Source: an uncultured Coriobacteriaceae bacterium
GTDB taxonomy: Bacteria; Actinomycetota; Coriobacteriia; Coriobacteriales; Atopobiaceae
Assembly (NCBI GenBank): GCA_902801175.1
Contig: CADCHF010000025.1
Location: forward strand, 1 to 33,965
Reading direction: 5' to 3'
Length of the DNA: 33,965 nt
Below the pieces are notes generated by a model. It worked only from the letters and a program-made list of their open reading frames with translations, was not told the origin of the DNA and made no database searches. Positions 7,265 to 14,881 of the stretch are shown here, piece by piece (the first letter of the stretch is position 1; every line of letters starts with the position of its first letter). The position numbers and the translations under genes are program-made.

Positions 7265-8005
7265 TTAGTCGTCGTTCTCTGGTTGCAACCTGTGCGCCAC
7301 CGAGTCGCAGATGAGCGCACCGGTCACGGTTTTCACATCCTCAATACGGCCGTCGAGCACCGCATCGATCAGCTCGGGCAGAGGCACCAGGTCCACGTTG
7401 ATGAACTCGTCTGCGTCGGGGTCCGACACCGAGAAGCTCAGGCCCGTGGCCATATAGAGGTGAATCAGCTCGTCACAGAAGCCCACCGCCGTGGCAATGG
7501 TGGTAAGGAACGCCATGCGCTCGGCACGCATGCCCGTCTCTTCCTCAAGCTCGCGGTGCGCGCACTCCAGCGGGTCCTCGCCAGGGTCGAGCTTTCCGGC
7601 CGGAATCTCAACCGTCACGCGACCGAGCGCCGTGCGGTACTGACGCACCAGACAAATGCGCCCGTCGTCGGTAAGTGCCACGATGGCCACCGCGCCAGGG
7701 TGACGCACCACGTCGCGCACTGCGTTGCGCCCGTCGGGAAGCTCCACCTGCAGGCGATTCACATCAAAGAAGTTGCCCTGCCACAGCGTGTCCTCAGTCT
7801 GGATGTGCTCGTGAAGAGCCTCGTCGCGCGGGTCGTCGTCGCCCAGCACCAGGCTGCGACGCAGCGGGTCGCCCGAGCGATGGTCGCTCGTGCTGCGGTC
7901 CCCGTCAAAGGTGTAGGCGCGGGCCGCCTCGGTCATGTCATCGATGGCGTCGTCCAGCTGGACCCCAAGGTCAACTACCTTGTCATCGCTTTCGATCGTG
8001 CTCAT
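7265..8005 (-). CDS. Nudix hydrolase, ADP-ribose pyrophosphatase-like
   Basis: Likely hydrolyses ADP-ribose or a similar nucleoside diphosphate derivative. The 246-residue product contains a complete Nudix box at residues 137-159: G137, E143, R151-E152 and E155-E156 with G158, matching GX5EX7REUXEEXGU. The preceding VRQYRTALGRVTVEIPAGKLDPGE is typical of the NudF/ADPRase subgroup. The family core is about 170-200 residues; here an acidic N-terminal extension of about 60 residues without recognisable features precedes it. The gene starts 9 nt after the purD stop and is probably the last gene of a purA-purD-Nudix run. The 127-bp palindromic element follows. Confidence 0.88.
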   Translation of the reverse strand: MSTIESDDKVVDLGVQLDDAIDDMTEAARAYTFDGDRSTSDHRSGDPLRRSLVLGDDDPRDEALHEHIQTEDTLWQGNFFDVNRLQVELPDGRNAVRDVVRHPGAVAIVALTDDGRICLVRQYRTALGRVTVEIPAGKLDPGEDPLECAHRELEEETGMRAERMAFLTTIATAVGFCDELIHLYMATGLSFSVSDPDADEFINVDLVPLPELIDAVLDGRIEDVKTVTGALICDSVAHRLQPENDD

Positions 8006-8014
8006 AGATACTCC

Positions 8015-9310
8015 CTATAGGTTCTCGCGACCAAGGATGGCCTTAAGGCCAATGTCGGTGCGGAACTGCTTTCCATCAAAGTCAATCAGGTCGCAGGCGG
8101 CATAGGCGTTGGCGCGGGCCTCCTCAAAGGTGGGAGCCACAGCCGTCACGTCGAGCACGCGGCCGCCGGCGGTCACGGTCTTGCCGTACTTGTCGAGCGC
8201 GGTGCCCGCGTGGTACACGGTCACGCCGGCGCGTGCCTCGGCCTCGTCGAGGCCATGGATGACCTTGCCCTTCTCGTAGCTGCCCGGGTATCCGGCGCTG
8301 GCCAGCACGACCGAGACGGCCCAGTCGTCGCCCCAGTTCACCATGTCGGGCGAGAGCGTGCCGTTGTCGCAGGCCAGGAAGGTCTCCACGAGGTCGGCCT
8401 TCATGCGCGGCAGGACCACCTGGGTCTCGGGGTCGCCAAAGCGCGCGTTAAACTCCAGCACCTTGGGGCCGTCCTTGGTGAGCATGAAGCCGCCGTAGAG
8501 GCAGCCGCTGTAGTTGATGCCGTCGGCGCGGAGCTGGTCCACGACCTTCTGCATGATGGCGCTCATGGTGTCAAGCTCGCCGTCGAGCAGGATGGGCACG
8601 GGGCTGTAGACACCCATGCCGCCGGTGTTGGGGCCCTTGTCGCCGTCGTAGGCGCGCTTGTGGTCCTGGCTGGTTGCCAGCGGCACCACGGTGGTGCCGT
8701 CGGTGAGGGCGAGCAGGCTGCACTCCGGGCCCTCGAGCATCTCCTCGACCACAACGGTGGCACCTGCGTCGCCAAAGGCGCCGGAGAAGCACTCGTCCAC
8801 GCCGGCCAGGGCCTCGTCGGTGGTCTGGGCCACGATGACGCCCTTGCCTGCGGCCAGGCCGTCAGCCTTTACCACGATGGGGCCACCCACCTCGCGCACG
8901 TAGGCCTCGCAGGCCTCGCGGTCGGTAAAGCTGCGATAGGCCGCCGTGGGCACGCCGGCGCGAGCCATGACCTGCTTGGCGAACTCCTTCGAGCCCTCCA
9001 TCTGGGCTGCGTCCTTGTTGGGACCAAAGCAGGCGATTCCCTCGGCACGAACGGCGTCGGCCACGCCAACCACCAGCGGCGCCTCGGGACCAATGACCAC
9101 AAGTCCAATGCCGTTCTCGGCGGCCCAGCTGGCCACCTCGGCGGGGTTCTCCTGGTTAATGGGGGCAGCGTCCGCAATCTGCAGCATGCCGCCGTTGCCC
9201 GGTGCCACGTAGAGCTTGCCCGCGCGCGGCGACTCGGCCAGCTTCATGAGCAGGGCGTGCTCGCGACCGCCCGCACCAAGCAGCAGGATGTCAATCTTCT
9301 CAGATGCCAT
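8015..9310 (-). CDS. purD: Phosphoribosylamine-glycine ligase (GAR synthetase)
   Basis: Joins phosphoribosylamine and glycine with ATP to form GAR, the second step of de novo purine synthesis. The 431-residue product has the N-terminal ILLLGAGGREHALLMKLA motif, an ATP-grasp core (KADGLAAGKGVIVA, DHKRAYDGDKGPNTGGMGVYSP), and the LEFNARFGDPETQ metal/ATP site. Length and motifs fit full-length PurD. The frame is open upstream to 9472, but the ATG at 9310 has GGAGAG 6 nt before it and aligns with the conserved N terminus; the extra upstream codons run through the purA terminator repeat. It lies downstream of purA and 9 nt upstream of the Nudix gene. Confidence 0.95.
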   Translation of the reverse strand: MASEKIDILLLGAGGREHALLMKLAESPRAGKLYVAPGNGGMLQIADAAPINQENPAEVASWAAENGIGLVVIGPEAPLVVGVADAVRAEGIACFGPNKDAAQMEGSKEFAKQVMARAGVPTAAYRSFTDREACEAYVREVGGPIVVKADGLAAGKGVIVAQTTDEALAGVDECFSGAFGDAGATVVVEEMLEGPECSLLALTDGTTVVPLATSQDHKRAYDGDKGPNTGGMGVYSPVPILLDGELDTMSAIMQKVVDQLRADGINYSGCLYGGFMLTKDGPKVLEFNARFGDPETQVVLPRMKADLVETFLACDNGTLSPDMVNWGDDWAVSVVLASAGYPGSYEKGKVIHGLDEAEARAGVTVYHAGTALDKYGKTVTAGGRVLDVTAVAPTFEEARANAYAACDLIDFDGKQFRTDIGLKAILGRENL

Positions 9311-9370
9311 GGTTCTCTCCTCGTCAAATGATGGCCCCGACCATTGGGGCCCATTGTCCGGTGATAAAGC

Positions 9371-9417
9371 AAAAGGGACGGCTCCCTCCGTTTCCGGACA
9401 AAGGAACCGTCCCCAAC
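9371..9417 (-). terminator. purA terminator resembling a REP-type repeat
   Basis: GGGACGGCTCC (9375-9385) pairs with GGAACCGTCCC (9403-9413) with one mismatch. On the minus strand the stem is followed by TTTTGCTTTAT, a functional-looking U-run 12 nt after the purA stop. The GGGACGGTTCC...GGACAAAGG wording resembles a dispersed repeat motif I know from various bacterial genomes (recalled, not searched). Confidence 0.65.
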
Positions 9418-9428
9418 CAACTGCTTGC

Positions 9429-10709
9429 TTAGTGCCAGTAGCGATCGATGGTCTGCTCGCGGTCGGGACCAACGGTGATGATGCTCACGCGCACGCCGGC
9501 GAGCTGCTCAAGGAAGTCGATGTAGTCCTTGGCCTCACGCGGCAGCTGGTAGAAGTTGCGCACGTCGCTGATGTCGCACTTCCAGCCAGGCAGGGTCTCG
9601 TAGACGGGCTTGGCATGATAGAACACGCTCTGGTGCTCGGGCACGGTCTTGTAGATCTTGCCGTCGCACTCGTAGGCCACGCAGACCTTGATCTCGTCCA
9701 GGCAGCCGAGCACGTCGAGCTTGGTGATGGCCAGGTCGGTGAGGCCGTTCACACGCGCGGCGTAGTTGACCACGACAGCGTCGTACCAGCCGCAGCGACG
9801 CTTGCGTCCGGTGGTCACGCCATACTCGTGGCCAACCTCGCCCAGCTTGTCGCCAATCTCGTCAAAGAGCTCCGTGGGGAAGGGGCCGCTGCCCACGCGG
9901 GTGAGGTAGGCCTTGGCAATGCCCAGCACGCGCTTGATGTGCACGGGGCCCACGCCACTGCCCGTAACCGCGCCGCCAGCGGTGCAGTTGGAGCTGGTCA
10001 CGAAGGGGTAGGTGCCGTGGTCGATGTCGAGCATGGTGGCCTGAGCGCCCTCAAACAGGATGTTCTTGCCGCTCTCGATCTGCTCGTTGAGGAACAGCGA
10101 GCTCTCAACGATGTAGGGGCGAATGCGCTCGGCCATGGGCAGGTAGGTCTCGCAGATCTGCTCCACGGTGTAGGTGGGCATCTCGTAGACCTTCTCGAGG
10201 ATGGGGTTGGTGTAGGCCAGAGCAGCCTCGAGCTTCTTGCGGAAGATCTTCTCCTCCAGCATGTCCTGGATGCGCAGGCCGGTGCGGTTCATCTTGTCCA
10301 TGTAGGTGGGGCCAACGCCGCGCTTGGTGGTGCCAATGAGGTTCTTGCCGAGCTTCTTCTCGTGCGCGCCGTCGAGGTCCTTGTGGTAGGGCATAACGAT
10401 GTGGGCGTTGCCGCTGATCTTGAGGTTCTCGCAGGTAATGCCCTGAGCCTCGAGCATGTCGATCTCGCCAAGGAGGATCTCAGGGTCAACGATGCAGCCG
10501 TTGCCAATCACGGGATAGGTGCCATCGTACATAACGCCAGAGGGAACCTGGTGAAGGGCGAGCTTCTTGTCGCCTGCAATGACGGTATGGCCAGCGTTGG
10601 CGCCGCCTGCATAACGGCAAACAACGTCAAAGTCGGCAGAGATGAGGTCGGTGACCTTTCCCTTGCCCTCGTCTCCCCACTGAGTACCAACAAGCACGGT
10701 AGCAGGCAT
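9429..10709 (-). CDS. purA: Adenylosuccinate synthetase
   Basis: Converts IMP, aspartate and GTP to adenylosuccinate, the committed step to AMP. The 426-residue product begins MPATVLVGTQWGDEGKGK, with the GDEGKGK phosphate loop at 12-18. Further family signatures are YAGGANAGHTV, KRGVGPTYMDK, the EGAQATMLDIDHGTYPFVTSSN segment and the C-terminal VSIITVGPDREQTI. The ATG at 10709 has AGGAG 8 nt upstream; an in-frame upstream ATG would add 18 unconserved residues. The mRNA leader has two adjacent stable hairpins and a recognisable promoter. It ends in a REP-like terminator ahead of purD, so purD transcription may be partly readthrough or from its own promoter. Confidence 0.97.
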   Translation of the reverse strand: MPATVLVGTQWGDEGKGKVTDLISADFDVVCRYAGGANAGHTVIAGDKKLALHQVPSGVMYDGTYPVIGNGCIVDPEILLGEIDMLEAQGITCENLKISGNAHIVMPYHKDLDGAHEKKLGKNLIGTTKRGVGPTYMDKMNRTGLRIQDMLEEKIFRKKLEAALAYTNPILEKVYEMPTYTVEQICETYLPMAERIRPYIVESSLFLNEQIESGKNILFEGAQATMLDIDHGTYPFVTSSNCTAGGAVTGSGVGPVHIKRVLGIAKAYLTRVGSGPFPTELFDEIGDKLGEVGHEYGVTTGRKRRCGWYDAVVVNYAARVNGLTDLAITKLDVLGCLDEIKVCVAYECDGKIYKTVPEHQSVFYHAKPVYETLPGWKCDISDVRNFYQLPREAKDYIDFLEQLAGVRVSIITVGPDREQTIDRYWH

Positions 10710-10735
10710 GATGCGTCTCCTGTTCAATAGGTTCG

Positions 10736-10773
10736 TTGCCGCAGAGGCGGCAATGCCGCACACTCTTGCGGCA
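10736..10773 (-). promoter_or_regulatory. Tandem hairpins in the purA 5' leader
   Basis: In transcript order: TGCCGCA/TGCGGCA (10773-10767 with 10760-10754, 6-nt loop), directly followed by TTGCCGC/GCGGCAA (10753-10747 with 10742-10736, 4-nt loop). The first begins about 10 nt past the proposed -10 box, so it would sit at the very 5' end of the mRNA. This could be a stabilising 5' structure or part of an attenuator. No PurR box or known purine riboswitch core was seen. Confidence 0.45.
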
Positions 10774-10782
10774 GCACCCTTT

Positions 10783-10812
10783 AGTATACGTTACGCCTTG
10801 GACCCTCACCAA
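10783..10812 (-). promoter_or_regulatory. purA promoter
   Basis: On the minus strand: -35 TTGGTG (10812-10807), 18-nt spacer, -10 TATACT (10788-10783). It is located 74-103 nt upstream of the purA ATG. Confidence 0.5.
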
Positions 10813-11022
10813 GCTGCCGCACGCGCTACACGAAGTCGTAACGGATGTGGGGCGTGCGTGCGGCGGATTCCCCCATGACCCTGTTGGACTTCCGTTGACG
10901 CGAGCACTGGACCCAGCGCTGTCACCAAAGCTGGGCACCTTGCCCATAACCACATTTGCGCGCACCAAATGCGATGCGCGCAAACAGAGGGGGTCTTTGC
11001 TTTGGTGCGGTGCCGGCGGCCG
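10813..11022. other. Intergenic region between dnaB and purA, with dnaB terminator hairpins
   Basis: No gene seen. TTTGCGCGCA (10955-10964) pairs perfectly with TGCGCGCAAA (10975-10984) around a 10-nt loop, about 40 nt past the dnaB stop, and is the likely dnaB terminator although the U-run is poor. A second small hairpin TGGGCA/TGCCCA lies at 10932-10946. Confidence 0.5.
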
Positions 11023-12456
11023 CTATTCCTCGTGACGGGTGTCCACCTCGACGAACTTGGTCGAACCCGGCAGGAACATCAGGCTCACGATTCCCAGCGG
11101 GCCCGAACGGTTCTTTGCAATGATGAACTCGGTCACACCAAGGTCGGGGCGCTCCTCGCGCTCCGCCTCTTCCTCGGTCATCGAGCGGTCGAGCAGAATG
11201 ACGATGTCGGCGTCCTGCTCGATGGAGCCGGACTCACGCAGGTCCGAGAGCTGCGGGCGCTTGCCATACTTGCCGGTACGAGTCTCAAGACCACGGTTGA
11301 GCTGCGAAAGCGCAATGACGGGCACGCCTAGGTCCTTTGCCATGATCTTGATACCACGGCTCATCTCCGAGACCTCGGTGGCGCGGCTGTCGGAGCGCCT
11401 TCCACCAGGCGGGGGCGAGAGCAGCTGCAGGTAGTCAACAATGACCAAGCCGTTGGGCTTGTCGCGCAGTATGCGGCGGGCCTTTGCCCTGATCTCGGTC
11501 ACCGTGGTGCCCGGCGTGTCGTCAATCACAATGTCGAGGCTCGAGAGGTCGTCGGCGGCCTCCATGATGGTGGGCCACTGATTGTCCTGGATGCGTCCGC
11601 TACGAATCGTGGTAAGCGGGATGCGAGCCTGCGCCGAAAGCAGACGCTGGGCAATCTCGACCTTGCTCATCTCGAGGGAGAAGAACGCGACGTTTGCGCC
11701 GTTGATGGCGGCATTGGTGGCAAGGTTTAGCGCGAACGAGGTCTTGCCAACACCAGGACGGGCACCAATGACGATCATCTGGCCTGCGCGCAGGCCCTGC
11801 AGGTGGTTGTCGATCCCCGGGTAGCCCGTGCGCACGCCCACCATGCCCTCGGGGTTGGCGGCCATCTCGCCCAGCTCGGTGTAGAGCTCGCCCATGACCT
11901 CCTCGAGCGTCGAGAAGCTGTTGCCAATGTCGCGCGTGGTTACCTCGAGCAGCATCGACTCGGCGCGATCGACCACCTCTTTGGTGTCCTCGGGCGCGTC
12001 AAAGGCAAGCGAGGTGATGCGCGCGGAGGCCGAGATGATCTGCCTGAGCGTGGTATGGCGATGAATGATGTCAAGGTGGTGGCGCCAGCTAGCCAACGCA
12101 AAGGAGTTGCCGTTGAGCTCGAGCAGATACGACGCCCCGCCCACACGCTCGAGCGTCCCCTCGCTGCGCAGGTAGTCGGCGAGCGAGATGGGGTCAACCG
12201 GCATACCGCGGTCGAACATCGTGCAGAGCGCCTGGTAGATGGTGCGGTGCGAGTACAGGTAGAAGTCCTCGGGCTTGACCGCCGAGATGCACTGGGTGAG
12301 CACGTCCTGCGACAGCAGCATGGCAGCCAGCACCGACCGCTCGGCCTCAAGGTCGTGCGGCATCACGGCGTCGGACGGGCCACCAATGAGCGGCGTCTCA
12401 TCCTCGCGCGTGCGATCGTAGGGCGCATCGTTGCGCCGCTGATATCCTTGTGGCAT
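11023..12456 (-). CDS. dnaB: Replicative DNA helicase DnaB
   Basis: Hexameric 5'-3' helicase unwinding DNA at the replication fork. The 477-residue product has the N-terminal helical domain (about 32-135, PHDLEAERSVLAAMLL), then the RecA-type helicase domain: Walker A GARPGVGKTS (231-240), FFSLEMSK (258-265), Walker B LVIVDYLQLL (337-346), and the QLNRGLETRTGKYGKRPQLSDLRESGSIEQDAD segment with the arginine finger region. There is no intein insertion and the length is typical. It lies downstream of rplI in the same orientation, the common bacterial order, but a 458-bp gap with a terminator-like hairpin separates them, so it probably has its own promoter. Confidence 0.96.
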   Translation of the reverse strand: MPQGYQRRNDAPYDRTREDETPLIGGPSDAVMPHDLEAERSVLAAMLLSQDVLTQCISAVKPEDFYLYSHRTIYQALCTMFDRGMPVDPISLADYLRSEGTLERVGGASYLLELNGNSFALASWRHHLDIIHRHTTLRQIISASARITSLAFDAPEDTKEVVDRAESMLLEVTTRDIGNSFSTLEEVMGELYTELGEMAANPEGMVGVRTGYPGIDNHLQGLRAGQMIVIGARPGVGKTSFALNLATNAAINGANVAFFSLEMSKVEIAQRLLSAQARIPLTTIRSGRIQDNQWPTIMEAADDLSSLDIVIDDTPGTTVTEIRAKARRILRDKPNGLVIVDYLQLLSPPPGGRRSDSRATEVSEMSRGIKIMAKDLGVPVIALSQLNRGLETRTGKYGKRPQLSDLRESGSIEQDADIVILLDRSMTEEEAEREERPDLGVTEFIIAKNRSGPLGIVSLMFLPGSTKFVEVDTRHEE

Positions 12457-12914
12457 AGCTCACCTACCCAATCGTCTCGGTGTGCGAATACTACTCCAAC
12501 CCTTCCGCGGGCGAAACCGTCCAACACTTGGTTTTACCCCTATCAACAGGGCATTGTTGATAGCGAACTCCGCTGAACGGGGGAAACGCCAGTTATCGAC
12601 GTTTTCAACAAATTTTGGAAGAATTTCCGCGAATGGTTTTCAACATCTTGACGTTTGCGGCATTGTCGCAGGTCAGAGCCGCTTTTTACCTGAAAAGGGG
12701 CAGCGGATGCAGATAAAACAGCAGGTAAACCGCACAATTTCTTCAAATAAGACGGGAGGCTTTCCCTCGGACGAACAGGTGTCCGAAAGAAAACCTCCCC
12801 ATACCACCTAGTGGTGGCGATGTACAAATGCCACTTCTGACCTGCAGGTCTTGTTTAAAACCCCAGTTAATAACCGAGCTTGTTAAAACCTGTTATGGTC
12901 AGCGCGAGGTATGC
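12457..12914. other. 458-bp intergenic region between rplI and dnaB
   Basis: No credible gene. It holds a long hairpin after rplI (12754-12799) and a perfect palindrome CTATCAACA-GGGCAT-TGTTGATAG at 12540-12563, about 85-107 nt upstream of dnaB. Stretches such as GTTTTCAACA recur around 12610 and 12645. No exact DnaA box (TTATCCACA) was found. The palindrome could be an operator or an early-transcript hairpin in the dnaB leader. Confidence 0.5.
12754..12799 (-). terminator. Long hairpin ending the rpsF-rplI operon
   Basis: GGGAGG (12754-12759) pairs with CCTCCC (12794-12799); inner pairing continues through CTTTC/GAAAG-type bases and CGGAC/GTCCG. On the minus strand it is followed by GTCTTATTT. 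It lies about 115 nt past the rplI stop. Confidence 0.55.
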
Positions 12915-13433
12915 CTACTCCTCGGTCTCCTCGACCTCGGCGGCCTCCTCGACCTCAGCCTCGGGCTCCGGCTCGGGCTCGGGCTCGTCGACCTTGCCAA
13001 CCTGCACGGTCACGGTAGCACCGATCTCGCGGTAGATGTTGACGTCGACCTGGTGCAGACCGGCGGTCTTGATGACCTGGCCCTTGCCCACGCGCTTGCG
13101 GTCAACCTCAACGCCGAGCTGCTGCTCGATGGCGTCGGCGATCATGGTGGTGGTGACGGAACCAAAGAGCTGGCCCTCCTCACCAATCCTAGCGTCGACG
13201 ACAACACGCTTGCCGTCGAGCTGGGCCTTCAGAGCCTCGGCATCGGCAATGCGCTTCTCCTCGCGCTTGGCGATGTTGTGGCGACGCTCCTCCAGCTGCT
13301 TGATGTTGCCCGGGGTGGCAGGCTGAGCGATGCCGTTGGGGAACAGGTAGTTCTCCGCAAAGCCCTGTGCGACCTCTACGATGTCGCCTTCTCCGCCCTT
13401 GCCCCTGAGCTCACCCAGAAGGATGACTTTCAT
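12915..13433 (-). CDS. rplI: 50S ribosomal protein L9
   Basis: Large-subunit protein binding 23S rRNA near the L1 stalk. The 172-residue product has the classic N-terminal domain (MKVILLGELRGKGGEGDIVEVAQGFAENYL, then PNGIAQPAT), a long central helix (about 43-75), and the C-terminal RNA-binding domain up to about residue 148. L9 usually ends near residue 150; here a strongly acidic tail of about 24 residues (PEPEPEPEAEVEE and following) is added. It lies downstream of the DUF2232 gene with a 40-bp gap in the rpsF operon. Confidence 0.96.
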   Translation of the reverse strand: MKVILLGELRGKGGEGDIVEVAQGFAENYLFPNGIAQPATPGNIKQLEERRHNIAKREEKRIADAEALKAQLDGKRVVVDARIGEEGQLFGSVTTTMIADAIEQQLGVEVDRKRVGKGQVIKTAGLHQVDVNIYREIGATVTVQVGKVDEPEPEPEPEAEVEEAAEVEETEE

Positions 13434-13473
13434 TGGGACTCCTCACATCACGTCGGCTTTCACCGACTGCTAG

Positions 13474-14517
13474 CTAACGTTTTTGTGCAAACCGCAGGAC
13501 GATACTCGGTCTCCCTCGCTCAAGGCGACGGAAGTTGAAGATCACGTCCAACAGGCCCGCGATGCTCGTTAGAGCAAATGACAGTTCGAGCCAAACCGCT
13601 ATAAGAATGAGACCCATTCCAGCAAGCGGCTTGACCTTGTGCTCACGCACGAGCCAGTGCAGCACCGACAAACCCTGCTGCGCTAGCGCAATGCGCATGC
13701 ACATGACCGCGTTTGCCCCCAGCTTGACCACCTCAGTTGCCTGCGGGGCAACCATGGGGCCAATTACTTGGGCAACGACACCCACGGCAAAGACCTCGGC
13801 CACCCACAGCGGAACGTCGTACCACACCAGCGGGTTTGCCTGTACTGACAGGCCCGCTATGCGTGCCCCGACCCTAGAGCCGAGGACCGAGAGCACGACC
13901 ATGCTCAGTGCAACGACGAAGTAGAGAGTGGGCCAATAGGCCACCATCTCGTCCCTCGTCTGCAGAAGGACCATAGTCGAGTCGAGGTCAAGGTCGAGGG
14001 CAGCTATGTTTGCCTCGACCGCCTCGTTCACCACCGTAGTGATGAGCTCGGTAACCGTCGTTCCCTGTGCAGCCGCCGACGCCATATCGGCGCCGATCAA
14101 TGCCAGGGCCGCCATCACGGCTGCCAAAAGCAGACTCCCGGTGCTCATGCGCCCTTGCGTCTCGAGCCATGCGAGCACGAGTGCGCAGGCGATGGATACG
14201 ACACTCATGGGGAGGCCGTACACACCAAAGAGCAGGAACGTGAGCCCGATGCTTGCCACGCAGGCGACAAGCGGGGTCGCAATCCTCACGCGACGGCTTC
14301 CGCACCCAAAGGCGGTCGCTGCCCCAAACGTCACGAGGACATTTGCGAGCACCGGCACCAAGGGCACGAAGATGCTGCCGACAAGACACCACAAGACGCC
14401 AAACCATGCGCGTCGTTGGATGCCTCCGCCCGACGGCTCACTACCATTGCTGGCAACCACAGGCTGGATTGCCTGTGACGTGAATCCCTCGGGCACCACT
14501 GGGCGCTTGCCTGTCAT
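13474..14517 (-). CDS. DUF2232 (YybS-like) multi-pass membrane protein
   Basis: Predicted polytopic membrane protein of the DUF2232/YybS family, of unknown function. The product of about 347 residues has a polar N-terminal segment, then roughly seven to eight hydrophobic stretches (for example VLWCLVGSIFVPLVPVLANV, VACVASIGLTFLLFGVYG, LYFVVALSMVVLSVLG, and a C-terminal LILIAVWLELSFALTSIAGL). Position is the main supporting evidence: in Bacillus-type genomes yybS sits just ahead of gdpP and rplI, and here it sits between rpsR and rplI with no gdpP. ATG 14517 is used; an in-frame TTG at 14529 with AGGGGAAG about 10 nt upstream is an alternative start. Confidence 0.8.
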   Translation of the reverse strand: MTGKRPVVPEGFTSQAIQPVVASNGSEPSGGGIQRRAWFGVLWCLVGSIFVPLVPVLANVLVTFGAATAFGCGSRRVRIATPLVACVASIGLTFLLFGVYGLPMSVVSIACALVLAWLETQGRMSTGSLLLAAVMAALALIGADMASAAAQGTTVTELITTVVNEAVEANIAALDLDLDSTMVLLQTRDEMVAYWPTLYFVVALSMVVLSVLGSRVGARIAGLSVQANPLVWYDVPLWVAEVFAVGVVAQVIGPMVAPQATEVVKLGANAVMCMRIALAQQGLSVLHWLVREHKVKPLAGMGLILIAVWLELSFALTSIAGLLDVIFNFRRLERGRPSIVLRFAQKR

Positions 14518-14559
14518 GCCATCGCCCAACGGTCTAACACTTCCCCTGCTGCCCGTCGC

Positions 14560-14835
14560 TTAGCCGCGACCACGGCCGCCGCGGCTGGAAACCACGGTGA
14601 CGGTGTAGGGCAGAAGAGCCATCTCGCGAGCGCGCTTGATAGCGACCGCGATGTCATGCTGATGCTGCGTGCAGGCGCCAGTGACGCGACGCGGCTTGAT
14701 CTTGCCACGGTCGGTCATGTACTTGCGAAGGAGCTGGGTGTCCTTGTAGTCGATGAACTCGACGTTCTCCTTGCAGAACTGGCAGTACTTGCGACGCGGC
14801 TGGCGCTGTTCAACTTGCCTCTGCTGTCTAGCCAT
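14560..14835 (-). CDS. rpsR: 30S ribosomal protein S18
   Basis: Small-subunit platform protein that pairs with S6. The 91-residue product contains the diagnostic [17 protein letters not shown] and [19 protein letters not shown] segments. The CxxC pair at 18-21 suggests a zinc-binding (C+) paralogue form, although no second CxxC is obvious. The tail SSRGGRGRG is basic and flexible. It lies third in the rpsF-ssb-rpsR run. Confidence 0.96.
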   Translation of the reverse strand: MARQQRQVEQRQPRRKYCQFCKENVEFIDYKDTQLLRKYMTDRGKIKPRRVTGACTQHQHDIAVAIKRAREMALLPYTVTVVSSRGGRGRG

Positions 14836-14881
14836 GTCTTTGTGTACCTTTCATCTGGTGGCTAGCCGCCACCGGTTGTTC

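Noticed and set aside
8210..9331. Long plus-strand open frame opposite purD (and similar ones opposite purA, typA and the RICIN genes)
   Set aside because: Antisense frames of GC-rich genes; His/Val/Gly-biased translations with no domain features or ribosome binding sites.
9311..9472. N-terminal extension of PurD by 54 residues
   Set aside because: It reads through the purA terminator hairpin and has no ribosome binding site; the ATG at 9310 has one and matches the conserved PurD start.
12540..12660. A chromosomal origin suggested by TTATCGACG and TTTTCAACA words near dnaB
   Set aside because: No exact DnaA boxes, no cluster of near matches, and no dnaA/dnaN genes nearby.
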